Of a DNA stretch of 64,000 nucleotides, positions 20,626 to 29,070 are shown one piece after another (the first letter of the stretch is position 1; each line of letters opens with the position of its first letter). The DNA comes from a bacterium (lineage in GTDB: Bacteria; Krumholzibacteriota; Krumholzibacteriia; LZORAL124-64-63). Location: contig JADJCK010000007.1 of NCBI GenBank assembly GCA_016703265.1, positions 372,001 through 436,000 of the forward strand. Direction: 5' to 3'. The notes below the pieces were generated by a model that saw only the letters and a program-made list of their open reading frames with translations, was not told the origin of the DNA and did no database searches. The translations under genes and the position numbers were made by a program.

Positions 20626-21813
20626 ATGAAACGTCCCCTCGTGATCGGCTTGTCCATCCTCATGCTTGCGCTGTCCCTGCCCCTGGGCGCCCTCGCCGCC
20701 GATTTCAAGCTCGTGGTGCCGCTGCCGCTGACCGGCAAGGTGGCGAAGTTCGGCGAGATCATGAAGAAGTCGTTCGAGATGGCCGCCGAGGAGATCAACG
20801 CATCGGGCGGCATCAAGGGTTCGCAGATCGTGCTGGGCTTCGAGGACTCGACCGGCAAGCCGGAGACGGCGCGCGCCATCGTCGAGAAGCTGATCGAGGG
20901 CGGGCAGCCCGTCATCGTCGGCGAGTACACCTCAGCCTGCGCGAAGGCCGTTGCCGCGGTGGCCGAGGAACGCAAGACGCCGTATCTGGTCGTCGCCAGC
21001 GCCGACGACGCCATCACGCAGCAGAACTACCGCTACGTCTTCCGGCAGAACCAGGTCAACGCGCACTACGCCGATGCATTCGTCAGCTTCATGGGCGAAG
21101 TCGTGAAGCCCAAGACCATCGCCATCCTCTACGAGACGACTGCCTTCGGCACCTCCGGTGCCGACGCCATGGAGAATGATGCCAAGAAGCTGGGTATCAC
21201 CGTCGTCCTGAAGGAGAAGTACGAGGCCGGCGCGCCCGACTTCAAGCCGATCCTCTCCAAGGTCAAGTCGCTGAAGCCGGACGTGGTGTACATGGTGTCG
21301 TACGTCATGGACGCCTCGCTGCTGATGAAGCAGATCATGGAGCTTCGTCTCGAGGCGAAGCTGTTCGCGGGCGGCGCTGCCGGCTTCGCGATTCCCGAGT
21401 TCATCGACAACGCCAAGAACGCCGCCGAGTACGTGGTCAGCGCCACCCTGTGGACGCCCCAGCTGAACTACCCGGGAGCGAAGGCCTACGCCGAGAAGTA
21501 CAAGGCCAAGTACGGCGACTATCCCTCGTACCACGGCGCCTCGGCCTACGCCTCGCTGTTCGTGCTGAAGGCCGCCATGACCGGCGCCAAGGACTGGACT
21601 ACCGAGGGCATTCGCGACGGCATGAAGGCGGTCGACCTGCAGACCGCGTTCGGGCCCGTGAAGTTCGAGGACAGGGACGGCTACCAGAACCAGAACTTCG
21701 TCGAGACGCTCGCGATCCAGGTCCAGAAGGGCGACTTCCAGACCATCTGGCCGAAGACGCACGCCAGCACGCCGCATGTCTACCCCGTGCCGAGCTGGCG
21801 CGACAGGCGGTAA
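20626..21813 (+). CDS. livK: Branched-chain amino-acid ABC transporter, substrate-binding protein
   Basis: This 395-residue protein has a signal peptide (LSILMLALSLPLGALAADF) and a type I periplasmic binding fold. It begins FKLVVPLPLTGKVAKFGEIM and includes AAEEINASGGIKG and VVSATLWTPQLNYPG. It captures branched-chain or related amino acids outside the membrane and delivers them to LivHM. ATG 20626 is preceded by GAAGGAGACC. It is first in a five-gene transport operon. A strong hairpin between it and livH may favour higher livK levels, as is usual for binding proteins. The exact ligand cannot be read from sequence. Confidence 0.93.
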   Translation: MKRPLVIGLSILMLALSLPLGALAADFKLVVPLPLTGKVAKFGEIMKKSFEMAAEEINASGGIKGSQIVLGFEDSTGKPETARAIVEKLIEGGQPVIVGEYTSACAKAVAAVAEERKTPYLVVASADDAITQQNYRYVFRQNQVNAHYADAFVSFMGEVVKPKTIAILYETTAFGTSGADAMENDAKKLGITVVLKEKYEAGAPDFKPILSKVKSLKPDVVYMVSYVMDASLLMKQIMELRLEAKLFAGGAAGFAIPEFIDNAKNAAEYVVSATLWTPQLNYPGAKAYAEKYKAKYGDYPSYHGASAYASLFVLKAAMTGAKDWTTEGIRDGMKAVDLQTAFGPVKFEDRDGYQNQNFVETLAIQVQKGDFQTIWPKTHASTPHVYPVPSWRDRR

Positions 21814-21829
21814 CCGGATTCAGATCGTG

Positions 21830-21861
21830 CCGCCGCCCCCCGCCGGGTCGGGGGGCGGCGG
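21830..21861 (+). promoter_or_regulatory. 13-bp GC hairpin between livK and livH
   Basis: A perfect stem (21830-21842 with 21849-21861) and a 6-base loop sit 16 bases after the livK stop, without a T run. Intercistronic hairpins after binding-protein genes commonly protect the upstream message or cause partial termination. That role is inferred here. Confidence 0.6.
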
Positions 21862-21894
21862 TCGGGACCTGTTGACCCCGGCCGGGATGGCGAT

Positions 21895-22824
21895 ATGAAC
21901 GCCGCGAAAATCGAAGTCCTGTTGCAGACCCTCATTTCGGGCCTGCTGCTCGGCGGTCTGTATGCCCTCATCGGGCTGGGCATGACGATCATCATGGGCG
22001 TCATGAAGATCATCAACCTCGCGCACGGCGAGTTGATGATGGTCGGCATGTACGTGGCCTACCTGCTGTTCGCCTGGGCCCACATCGACCCCTACCTGTC
22101 GATCCTCGTGGCGGTGCCGCTGCTGTTCATCCTCGGCGTGGCGCTGCAGAAGTACCTGATCAATCCCGTGCTGAAGGTCGACGCCATCCTGCCCGAGAAC
22201 CAGGTCATCCTGACCGTGGGCATCGGCATGGTGCTGGCCAACCTCGCGACGATCATCTTCAAGTCGGACTACCGCACCACGCCGGTCGACTACGCCACGA
22301 AGGCCTGGTACCTGACCGACCTCTGGAAGGATTCGCCGATCGAGTTGTCGCTCTCATTCCCGTGGACGGTGTCGTTCCTGTTCGCGGTGGTCATCACCGC
22401 GGCGCTGTGGTTCTTCCTGTCGCGCACGGACATGGGCAAGTCCATCCGCGCCACGGCGCAGGACAAGGACGCCGCGCTGCTGATGGGTGTCAACGTCGAG
22501 CGCATGCGCGTCTTCACCTTCGGGCTCGGCTCGGCCCTGGTCGGCGCCGCCGGTTGCCTGTTCCTGCCCATCTACTACCTCTATCCGGACGTGGGCGGCC
22601 AGTTCACGCTGACCGGCTTCGTGATCACCATCCTGGGAGGGCTGGGCTCGACCGTCGGCGCCATCCTCGGTGGGCTCATCCTGGGCATCTTCGAATCGCT
22701 GACCGCCACCTACCTGGGCATGGGCTGGGCGCCCGTCGGCCGCTTCGTCGTGTTCGTGCTCGTCCTGATCTTCGTACCCGGGGGCGTCGCATCGCTGCTG
22801 CGCCGGCGGAGGTTCGGCAAGTGA
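21895..22824 (+). CDS. livH: Branched-chain amino-acid ABC transporter, permease LivH
   Basis: The 309-residue protein has eight or more membrane helices. It carries the family start QTLISGLLLGGLYALIGLGM and the cytoplasmic stretch RTDMGKSIRATAQDKDAALL, where the ABC ATPases dock (EAA-like loop). The C-terminus has the LGGLGSTVGAILGGLILG segment typical of LivH. It ends overlapping the GTG of livM by 4 bases, so translation of the two permeases is coupled. It forms the membrane channel with LivM. Confidence 0.93.
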   Translation: MNAAKIEVLLQTLISGLLLGGLYALIGLGMTIIMGVMKIINLAHGELMMVGMYVAYLLFAWAHIDPYLSILVAVPLLFILGVALQKYLINPVLKVDAILPENQVILTVGIGMVLANLATIIFKSDYRTTPVDYATKAWYLTDLWKDSPIELSLSFPWTVSFLFAVVITAALWFFLSRTDMGKSIRATAQDKDAALLMGVNVERMRVFTFGLGSALVGAAGCLFLPIYYLYPDVGGQFTLTGFVITILGGLGSTVGAILGGLILGIFESLTATYLGMGWAPVGRFVVFVLVLIFVPGGVASLLRRRRFGK

Positions 22825-23837
22825 AACCCGGCATCGTCCAGTCGAATTCCGCGATCGTCCAGTCGAAACCCGGCATCATGCAGGCGAAGTACGGCCGCCC
22901 GCTCCTGATCCTGGGCCTCCTCGCGGCGTTGCCGCTCATCCGGGCGATACCCGGCGTCAATGCCAACTACTGGCTGCACAACTTCATCCTCGTCGTGATG
23001 TGGACCATCATCGGGATGTCGTGGAACCTGCTCTCCGGCTACTGTGGGCAGGTGTCGTTCGGGCACGCCGCCTTCTTCGGCATCGGCGCCTACACGTCGG
23101 GCATGCTCTACGTCAAGCTGGGCATCTCCGGCTGGTGGGGCATGCTGGCCTCGATCCCGGTCGTGGGCGCGGCCGCGCTGATCATCGGCTTCATCTGCCT
23201 GCGGCTGCGCGGCCCGTTCTTTGCGCTGGCCACCATTGCCGTGGGCGTCATCCTGCGCATCGTCGCCGAGAACCTGGTCGGGGTGACCGGTGGCGACATG
23301 GGCATCATGATCCGCGAGCGCACCTGGGTGGAGAAGACCTGGTACTACTACATCATCCTGGCGCTCGCGGCGGCCACCTTCTGGTTCGTCGATCGCGTCA
23401 TCGCCTCGCGGCTGGGCTACTATTTCGTCGCCATCCGCGAGGACCAGGATGCCGCCGAGTCGCTGGGCATCGACACCACGCGCTACAAGACGATCGCACT
23501 TGTGCTCAGCGCCGTGCTCTGCGGCTTTGCAGGCGCCTTCTACACGAACTACATGGGCTACATCGACCCGAAGGTCGTGTTCGCGCTGCATGACATCTCG
23601 GTCATGGCCATCATGGTCGTCATGGTCGGCGGCGTGGCCACGCGCTGGGGACCGATCCTGGGCGCGGTGATCATGATCCTGCTCGCGGAGATCATCCGCA
23701 CCATTCCCAAGGTGGGCACGGCGCACCACACGCTGTTCGGGGTGCTGCTGATCGTCGTGATCATCTTCCTGCCCAACGGCGTGGTCGGCGATGCCGCCAA
23801 GCTGCGCCGGTTGCTGCGCCCGGGGAGGTCGTCATGA
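22821..23837 (+). CDS. livM: Branched-chain amino-acid ABC transporter, permease LivM
   Basis: From the overlapping GTG 22821 the protein has 338 residues. The first 21 form a heptad repeat, KPGIVQS-NSAIVQS-KPGIMQA, encoded by three 21-bp tandem units. The conserved region then begins (GRPLLILGLLAALPLIRAI). Family marks are WNLLSGYCGQVSFGHAAFFG and the docking loop YFVAIREDQDAAESLGID. Nine to ten membrane helices fit LivM. An alternative start, ATG 22878, would remove most of the repeat. It overlaps livG by 4 bases. Confidence 0.92.
   Translation: MKPGIVQSNSAIVQSKPGIMQAKYGRPLLILGLLAALPLIRAIPGVNANYWLHNFILVVMWTIIGMSWNLLSGYCGQVSFGHAAFFGIGAYTSGMLYVKLGISGWWGMLASIPVVGAAALIIGFICLRLRGPFFALATIAVGVILRIVAENLVGVTGGDMGIMIRERTWVEKTWYYYIILALAAATFWFVDRVIASRLGYYFVAIREDQDAAESLGIDTTRYKTIALVLSAVLCGFAGAFYTNYMGYIDPKVVFALHDISVMAIMVVMVGGVATRWGPILGAVIMILLAEIIRTIPKVGTAHHTLFGVLLIVVIIFLPNGVVGDAAKLRRLLRPGRSS
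22824..22886 (+). repeat. Three 21-bp tandem repeats at the start of livM
   Basis: Units are 22824-22844, 22845-22865 and 22866-22886. Units 1 and 3 share AAACCCGGCATC at their starts. Units 1 and 2 share ATCGTCCAGTCG at their ends. The 21-bp period keeps the frame and adds seven residues per unit to the N-terminus of LivM. Confidence 0.85.
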
Positions 23838-24562
23838 GCGCGCTGCTCGAGGTCAAGTGTGTTTCGCGGTTCTTCGGCGGCCTGGCGGCGCTGACGGACG
23901 TCGATTTCACGGTGAACAAGGGCGAGGTGCTGGGCCTGATCGGGCCCAACGGCGCCGGCAAGACGACCATGTTCAATGTCGTCAACGGTTTCTACGCGCC
24001 GTCGCGCGGCGAGGTCCGGTTCAAGGGCGAACGGATCTCGGGCCTGAAGCCGCACCAGATCTGTGGCCGTGGCCTGGCGCGTACGTTCCAGGTCGTGAAG
24101 CCGCTTCAGCGCATGACCACCCTGGACAACGTGGTCTGCTCGGCGTTCCTGCGCTCGTCGAGCCGCAACCAGGCCGTGGCGCACGCCGAGGAGATCCTGA
24201 AGATCACCAACCTGTGGGACGTGCGCGACACCGTTTCCAAGCGCCTGCCGCTGGGCCTGCGCAAGCGCCTGGAGATCGCGCGGGCGCTGGCCACCGGTCC
24301 GGACCTGCTGCTGCTGGACGAGGCCTGCGCCGGCCTGAACCCGTCCGAGCTCGAGGAGTCGATCGCCATCATCCGCCGGATCAGGGAGCGGGGGATCACG
24401 ATCATGATCATCGAGCACCACATGAAGGTGATCATGTCGATTTCCGACCGCATCGTGGTCCTGACCTATGGCCAGAAGCTGGCCGAGGGCACACCGGCCG
24501 AGATCAGCGCGAATCCGGAAGTGGTGAAGGCCTACCTCGGGAGGGGGACGACTGATGGCTGA
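23834..24562 (+). CDS. livG: Branched-chain amino-acid ABC transporter, ATPase LivG
   Basis: The 242-residue ATPase has Walker A GPNGAGKTT (about residues 37-45), the LivG-type sequence GRGLARTFQVVKPL, and Walker B LLLLDEACAGLNP. The usual LSGGQ signature is replaced by LPLGLRKRLEIARAL, a variation seen in part of this family. The H-loop is IIEHHMKVI. It pairs with LivF to power LivHM. ATG 23834 overlaps the livM stop, and its own end overlaps livF by 8 bases. Confidence 0.93.
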   Translation: MSALLEVKCVSRFFGGLAALTDVDFTVNKGEVLGLIGPNGAGKTTMFNVVNGFYAPSRGEVRFKGERISGLKPHQICGRGLARTFQVVKPLQRMTTLDNVVCSAFLRSSSRNQAVAHAEEILKITNLWDVRDTVSKRLPLGLRKRLEIARALATGPDLLLLDEACAGLNPSELEESIAIIRRIRERGITIMIIEHHMKVIMSISDRIVVLTYGQKLAEGTPAEISANPEVVKAYLGRGTTDG

Positions 24563-25274
24563 TGCGCCCCTGCTCGAAGTCCGCGGCATCGACGTCTTCT
24601 ACGGCGATGTCCAGGTGCTTTGGGACCTGTCGTTCACCGTCGGTCGGGCCGAGATCGTGGCGCTGATCGGCGCCAACGGCGCCGGCAAGTCGACCACGCT
24701 CAAGGCTATCTCCGGCATCCTGCGGCCGCGGAAGGGCGAGATCCTCTACGGTGGCGAGTCTCTCGGCGGTGTCGAGCCGTTCCGGCTCGTCGAGCTCGGC
24801 CTGGTGCACGTGCCCGAGGCCAGGCGACTGTTCGTGGAGATGAGCGTCGAGGAGAACCTCGACCTCGGCGCCCTGCGCGGCGAGGCCCGCAAGCGCCGTG
24901 AGCAGACCAAGGAGCAGGTGTTCACCCTGTTCCCGCGCCTGAAGGAGCGGCGGCGGCAGGCCTCCGGTACCTTGTCGGGCGGTGAGCAGCAGATGGTCGC
25001 CATCGCCCGCGGGCTCATGGGCCTGCCTCGGCTCATGATGTTCGACGAGCCGTCGCTGGGCCTGGCGCCGATCCTGGTGCAGGAGATCTTCAACATCGTG
25101 AAGCGGATCCGCGACGAGGGCACCACCGTCCTGCTCGTCGAGCAGAACGTGCGGCAGACCCTGGCGATCGCGGACCGCGCCTATGTGCTGGAAACCGGCC
25201 GCGTGGAGAAGGAAGGCAGGGGGCAGGACCTCCTGCGCGACCCTCACGTCAAGGCTGCCTACCTGGGGTTGTAG
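24555..25274 (+). CDS. livF: Branched-chain amino-acid ABC transporter, ATPase LivF
   Basis: The 239-residue ATPase has Walker A GANGAGKST, the LivF-specific VPEARRLFVEMSVEENLDLG, signature LSGGEQQMVAIARGLM, Walker B LMMFDEPSLGLAP and H-loop LLVEQNVRQT. It completes the five-component HAAT importer with LivKHMG. Its start lies inside livG. The next gene, a CBS-ACT protein, follows 25 bases later and is probably in the same transcript. Confidence 0.94.
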   Translation: MADAPLLEVRGIDVFYGDVQVLWDLSFTVGRAEIVALIGANGAGKSTTLKAISGILRPRKGEILYGGESLGGVEPFRLVELGLVHVPEARRLFVEMSVEENLDLGALRGEARKRREQTKEQVFTLFPRLKERRRQASGTLSGGEQQMVAIARGLMGLPRLMMFDEPSLGLAPILVQEIFNIVKRIRDEGTTVLLVEQNVRQTLAIADRAYVLETGRVEKEGRGQDLLRDPHVKAAYLGL

Positions 25275-25299
25275 CCGCCCGGGAGCGGGGGAGGAAGAC

Positions 25300-25938
25300 A
25301 TGTTCGTCGCGGACTGGATGACCCGTCAGGTGATCACGGCCGACCCGCAGGAGAGCGTGCTGCACGCGATGCATGTGATGCGCGATCGCGGCATCAAGCA
25401 CCTGCCGGTGGTCAAGGACGGCAAGCTGGTGGGCGTGATCTCGGATCGCGACATCAAGGCGTACTGTCCATCGAAGGCCACGGCGCTCGACGTCTACGAG
25501 ATCAACTACCTGCTGTCGAAGGCCTCGGTGCGCGAGGCGATGGGTGCGCGCCTGCTGACGATCGCACCCGATGCCCCGGTCGAGGACGCCGCGTTGATGA
25601 TGCTCGACGAGAACGTCGGCTGCCTGCCGGTGGTGGCCGGCGAGACGCTGGCCGGCATCATTTCCGACCGCGACATCTTCCGCGCCCTGGTGGACATCTC
25701 CGGGGTCCGGCACGGCGGCCACCGCATCTGCGTGATCATCGCCGACAGGCCGGGCACCGTGAAGGAAGTCGCCGACATCATTCGCAAGCACGGGTTCCAC
25801 CTGCGCGGCATCATGACTTCCTACGAGGGAGTGGCCGCCGGATCGCGACGCGCCGTCATCCGCACGACCAACGAAGCCGATTTCGCACCGTTGCGCGCCG
25901 AACTTGAGAAGACCTACGGCAGCGCCTCGATCAGCTGA
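25300..25938 (+). CDS. CBS-pair and ACT domain regulatory protein (AcuB-like)
   Basis: The start ATG 25300 follows GGGGGAGGAAGAC; the protein has 212 residues. Two CBS motifs (WMTRQVITADPQESVLHAM with GVISDRDIKAY, then LTIAPDAPVEDAALMMLDEN with GIISDRDIFRAL) form a Bateman module that binds adenine nucleotides. The last ~65 residues form an ACT domain (HRICVIIADRPGTVKEVADI), which binds amino acids. This arrangement is like AcuB. Its place at the end of a branched-chain amino-acid import operon suggests it senses energy charge and amino-acid supply for that system. A strong terminator follows. Confidence 0.85.
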   Translation: MFVADWMTRQVITADPQESVLHAMHVMRDRGIKHLPVVKDGKLVGVISDRDIKAYCPSKATALDVYEINYLLSKASVREAMGARLLTIAPDAPVEDAALMMLDENVGCLPVVAGETLAGIISDRDIFRALVDISGVRHGGHRICVIIADRPGTVKEVADIIRKHGFHLRGIMTSYEGVAAGSRRAVIRTTNEADFAPLRAELEKTYGSASIS

Positions 25939-25964
25939 AGCCGCACGGGTAGCGACAAGAGAAC

Positions 25965-25995
25965 GGGCCGCCTTCCCGGACAGGGAGGGCGGCCC
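25965..25995. terminator. Terminator after the liv operon
   Basis: A GC hairpin (25965-25972 with 25988-25995, plus inner TCCC/GGGA pairing) lies 26 bases after the CBS-ACT stop and before the stop of the convergent lectin-like gene. TTCG follows it on the plus strand. It can serve both directions. Confidence 0.75.
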
Positions 25996-26015
25996 TTCGA
26001 TCGGGTCGACCGTCG

Positions 26016-26620
26016 TCAGCGGTAGAGGGACTTCACCGCGCCGAACGTGGATTCCTCCGTGGCGACGACCGCCTCGAGCCCGACGGCGTCGAGGTAGGCG
26101 AAGTGCTGGTTGGCGTTCTGCAGGCAGCGGAAGCGAAGCGTGGCGGCAGTGCCGTCGGCCAGGAAGGCGAACGTCTTGGTGGCGTAGTTGACGATCCCGC
26201 TGGGATTGGCGTGGGTGAACGTCTGCGACTGGCCGTCGGCGTCGACGACGATCTCGCAGGTGCCGTCGCGACCCGAGGCCGCCAGTGTTCCCAGCTGGAA
26301 GTGGACCGTCTGGACTTCACCGGGAGTCGTGGCGATGGTCTGCTGGATACCGCCCGCCGAGTAGACGTAGCAGGCCAGGTCCACGGCGTGAAGGCCGTCC
26401 GGGGCCGGCGCCCCGGCGCTCGAACCGATGACCCACTCCACGCCGTTGTCGGTCGTGGTCCAGCCCGGGATGGTGCCCAGGCCCCCGGAGACGAGCATCC
26501 AGGTGACGACCCCGGCCTCCGGTTCGAAGGAGCCGTTCACCGACCTGGGCGGGAGCAGGCGCCGCCAGCGCCAGGTCAGGGCCAGCAAGAAGAAACCACA
26601 TTCACAAATCGACGCATCAT
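26016..26620 (-). CDS. Secreted choice-of-anchor C / DUF642-like protein (signal peptide region frameshifted)
   Basis: The mature part (VNGSFEPEAGVVTWMLVSGG, DNGVEWVIGSSAG, DGLHAVDLACYVYSAGGIQQ) is a galactose-binding-like beta domain of the choice-of-anchor C type found in exported proteins. The N-terminus as read (FFLLALTWRWRRLLPPRS) is not a signal peptide. Changing the frame for ~10 codons gives LALAAPAPAQV, an ideal signal-peptide end, then returning gives VNGSFE. Two opposite indels near 26530-26580 are likely, and perhaps a third near ATG 26617-26620. No C-terminal anchor is visible. Ligand unknown. Confidence 0.7.
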
Positions 26621-26659
26621 GAAGCACGCCTGGCTAAATCGGAGAAAAAACAGAGAGAA

Positions 26660-26687
26660 ATCGTATCATATTGGCACGGATAGTCAA
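26660..26687 (-). promoter_or_regulatory. Promoter of the choice-of-anchor protein gene
   Basis: On the minus strand TTGACT (26687-26682) and TACGAT (26665-26660) are separated by 16 bases, in an AT-rich patch unusual for this window. The -10 ends 39 bases upstream of the ATG at 26620. Four of six bases match the -10 consensus and five of six the -35. Confidence 0.5.
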
Positions 26688-26801
26688 TCCCTGGGATGTG
26701 GCCCCCGGCCAGGATTCCTGCCAACCTTCAGGCCGCCTGCATCGTCTTATCCCTGTTGCCCGGTCAGGAACCCGCCACCCGTCCCTCGGAGCGCCACCCG
26801 C

Positions 26802-27426
26802 ATGATCGCCGATCGCGCCAGCGCCGATCCTGCCGCCCGGCCCGCCACGCCGGTCGCCGATGCGGTCCTGGCAGCCCGGGCGGCCGCCGGGCGACCGCGG
26901 GGCTTTCGAACAGATCTATCGGCGTCACGCCGCGCGCGTCCACGGCCTGAGCCTGCGGCTGGCGGGCGACCGGGGGCAGGCGGAGATCCTGACCCAGGAC
27001 ACGTTCGTGAAGGCCTGGCTGGCGCTCGGCGGCTGGTCGGGCCAGGCACCGTTGGGGGCCTGGCTGGGCCGCATCGCGGTGAACTGCTGGCGCGACCAGT
27101 GGCGTTCCGAGCAGCGCGCGCGGCGCTGGCTGGTCGACGCGGGCGAGGATGACGGTCTCGAGCGCCTGGCCGCGCAGTCGCGGGGTGTTTCGGCGGACGG
27201 CGTGGTGCCCATGCTGACGGCCGTCGACCTCGAACGCCTGATCGCCCGGCTGCCCGAGGGCGCCCGCACGGTCTTCGTGCTGCACGAGGTCGAGGGCTAT
27301 CCCCAGGCCGAGGTGGCGACCCTGCTGGGTGTCAGCGAAGGCACCATCAAGTCGCAGATGTTCCGTGCCCGGGCCCTGCTGCGGGCCATGTACAGCGAAC
27401 CGGAGAGGCGTCGCCATGAAGCATGA
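26802..27426 (+). CDS. ECF RNA polymerase sigma factor (frameshifted near start)
   Basis: Region 2 (FEQIYRRHAARVHGLSLRL, ILTQDTFVKAWLAL) and region 4 (LERLIARLPEGARTVFVLHE, AEVATLLGVSEGTIKSQMF) are complete. From ATG 26802 the first ~29 codons (ADAVLAARAAAG) run in another frame. Removing one G from the GGG at about 26887-26890 joins them as AARAAAGDRGAFEQIYRR, exactly the ECF pattern. The intact protein would have about 207 residues. Its gene overlaps the next by 11 bases, the standard layout for a sigma factor followed by its membrane regulator. Confidence 0.88.
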
Positions 27427-27964
27427 CCCGAACCATGGCCCGGCGGTAGGGGCCACCGCGCTCGACCGGCAGGTGAGCGCGCTGGCGGCCCGCCTGCGCG
27501 ACGAAGGCGTGGCACCCGAGCGCGACCTGTGGCCGGACATTTCCCGCGCGCTGGATGCCGCCGGTGCCCCCGGTCGCGCTGTCGGCCGCCGGACCGCCGC
27601 CCGCAGCGGTTCCCTGTGGGCGGGAGCGGCCCTGGCCGCCTGCGTCATCGTGGCGGTGGGGGCGGGGCTGACCGGGGTGCGCCCGGGAAGTGAACCCGTT
27701 GCCCGGCTGCCCGAGGCGCCCACGGCCGGCGGCACCGCCGCGAACAGCGAAACAGCGCTGGCTCCGATGTCCGGACCGGTGGCCACGCGCCAGGGCCTGC
27801 GCGCTGTCGAAGCGGCCCTCGACGAATTGCAGGCCGCCCTGGCACAGGCGCCCGACGACCCCGATCTGTCCCGACTGGTCCTGATGATCCACCACTCGCG
27901 CGGTCGGCTGCTTCGCCTGCAGGCGGACGGCGGGACCCGGAACGCCCTGGGCGGCCGGACCTGA
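27416..27964 (+). CDS. Predicted membrane anti-sigma factor
   Basis: The 182-residue protein starts inside the sigma gene. The N-terminal ~60 residues are charged and helical (LDRQVSALAARLRDEGVAPE, then RDLWPDISRALD), as in anti-sigma binding regions. One membrane helix follows (LWAGAALAACVIVAVGAGLTG), then an extracytoplasmic helical tail with LDELQAALAQAPDDPDLSRL. No zinc-binding HxxxCxxC motif is present. The role is inferred from position and topology rather than from family match. Confidence 0.65.
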   Translation: MKHDPNHGPAVGATALDRQVSALAARLRDEGVAPERDLWPDISRALDAAGAPGRAVGRRTAARSGSLWAGAALAACVIVAVGAGLTGVRPGSEPVARLPEAPTAGGTAANSETALAPMSGPVATRQGLRAVEAALDELQAALAQAPDDPDLSRLVLMIHHSRGRLLRLQADGGTRNALGGRT

Positions 27965-27993
27965 GACGCGTGCAACCGAGAAGGAGAACGAAG

Positions 27994-28962
27994 ATGAACA
28001 GCCATTCGAATCCGGGACTTCGCAGCCACGGCGCGGTGACTGCGCTCGTTGCGGTCGTCGTGCTCGTCGCGGCCGGCCTGGCGACGGCGGCCGAACGACC
28101 CGTCAGCGAAAGCGGCCGCATGCCGGCCGACGGCCGCGTCGCGATCAGCAACATCGCCGGCATGGTGAAGGTCATCGGCTGGGACAAGGCCGAGATCAGC
28201 GTGACAGGCACGCTCGGCGACGACGTGGAGCGGCTCGAGTTCTCGGCCGGCGAGCGGGCCGAGGTCGAGGTCATCTACAAGAACCAGCACAAGGGACTGC
28301 GCAACCTGATGGGCAACCGAAAGGGCGAACACCACGAGTCGGTCACGATCAACGACGGCGCCGACCTGACCATCCAGGTGCCGCGGGGCTGCCGCCTCGA
28401 GGTCGAGGTGGTCGCGGCCGGCGTGGATGTCTCGGGCCTGGACGCCGTGATCGAGGTGACGTCGGTCAGTGGCGATGTCGACGTGCGCGGAGCGTGCCGT
28501 CGGCTGGAGATCGACAGCGTCAGCGGCAGCGTCGAGGTGGACGGCGCGGGAGCCGAGTCCGAAGTGTCGACCGTGTCGGGCAGCCTCAGGATCCGCTGCG
28601 ACGATTCCGACCTGCAGGTGGATACCGTCACCGGCGACGCCAGCGTCGACTGCGCCAGCCTCAGGAGCCTGCAGGCCAACACGGTTAACGGGACCATCTC
28701 CATGTCGGGCCGGCCCGCTTCGGGCGCGACCATCGAGGCCGAGTCGGTCAACGGCAGCCTGACCCTTTCGGTGCCCGGCGACGTGAGCGCCGCCTTCGAG
28801 GTCACGACCTTCAACGGCGACATCGAGAACGCCTTCGGGCAGAAGCCCGAGCGCACCGACCAGTACGTGCCGGGCCAGGAACTGACCTTCACCAACGGCA
28901 GCGGCGCCGCCGACATCAAGCTGAACACCCTCAACGGCAAGATCCGCATCCTCCGGAAATAA
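27994..28962 (+). CDS. DUF4097-family beta-helical exported protein
   Basis: This 322-residue protein has a signal peptide (AVTALVAVVVLVAAGLATAA). A right-handed beta repeat follows, in which short strands end in SGDV, SGSV, TGDA and NGTI turns (VSGDVDVRGACRRLEIDSVS, VSTVSGSLRIRCDD, FNGDIENAFG). That is the DUF4097 adhesin-like pattern. The start follows GAAGGAGAACGAAG. It is the last gene of the sigma/anti-sigma cassette, so it is probably a target of that ECF factor in the cell envelope. No sorting signal or lipobox is visible. Confidence 0.85.
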   Translation: MNSHSNPGLRSHGAVTALVAVVVLVAAGLATAAERPVSESGRMPADGRVAISNIAGMVKVIGWDKAEISVTGTLGDDVERLEFSAGERAEVEVIYKNQHKGLRNLMGNRKGEHHESVTINDGADLTIQVPRGCRLEVEVVAAGVDVSGLDAVIEVTSVSGDVDVRGACRRLEIDSVSGSVEVDGAGAESEVSTVSGSLRIRCDDSDLQVDTVTGDASVDCASLRSLQANTVNGTISMSGRPASGATIEAESVNGSLTLSVPGDVSAAFEVTTFNGDIENAFGQKPERTDQYVPGQELTFTNGSGAADIKLNTLNGKIRILRK

Positions 28963-28981
28963 ACGACGTCAGGTTCAGTGC

Positions 28982-29067
28982 GGAAGCGAGAGATAGAGAG
29001 GTGGGCGGGCTATCCGCAGCGCCGAAGGCGCGAGGACTGCCCGCCCACCTCTCTATCTCTCGCTTCC
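28982..29067. repeat. Long perfect inverted repeat (29-bp arms) with nested hairpin
   Basis: Arms 28982-29010 and 29039-29067 are perfectly complementary over 29 bp. The 28-base centre holds a further 5-bp hairpin (29019-29023 with 29027-29031, loop GAA). The element lies between two convergent genes, 20 bases after one stop and 4 bases before the other. It could act as a bidirectional terminator, but it is far longer than usual and has no T run or flanking target-site duplication. Confidence 0.9.
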
Positions 29068-29070
29068 ACC

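Noticed and set aside
28982..29067. Insertion sequence or transposon end
   Set aside because: No transposase, no target-site duplication and only 86 bases in total.
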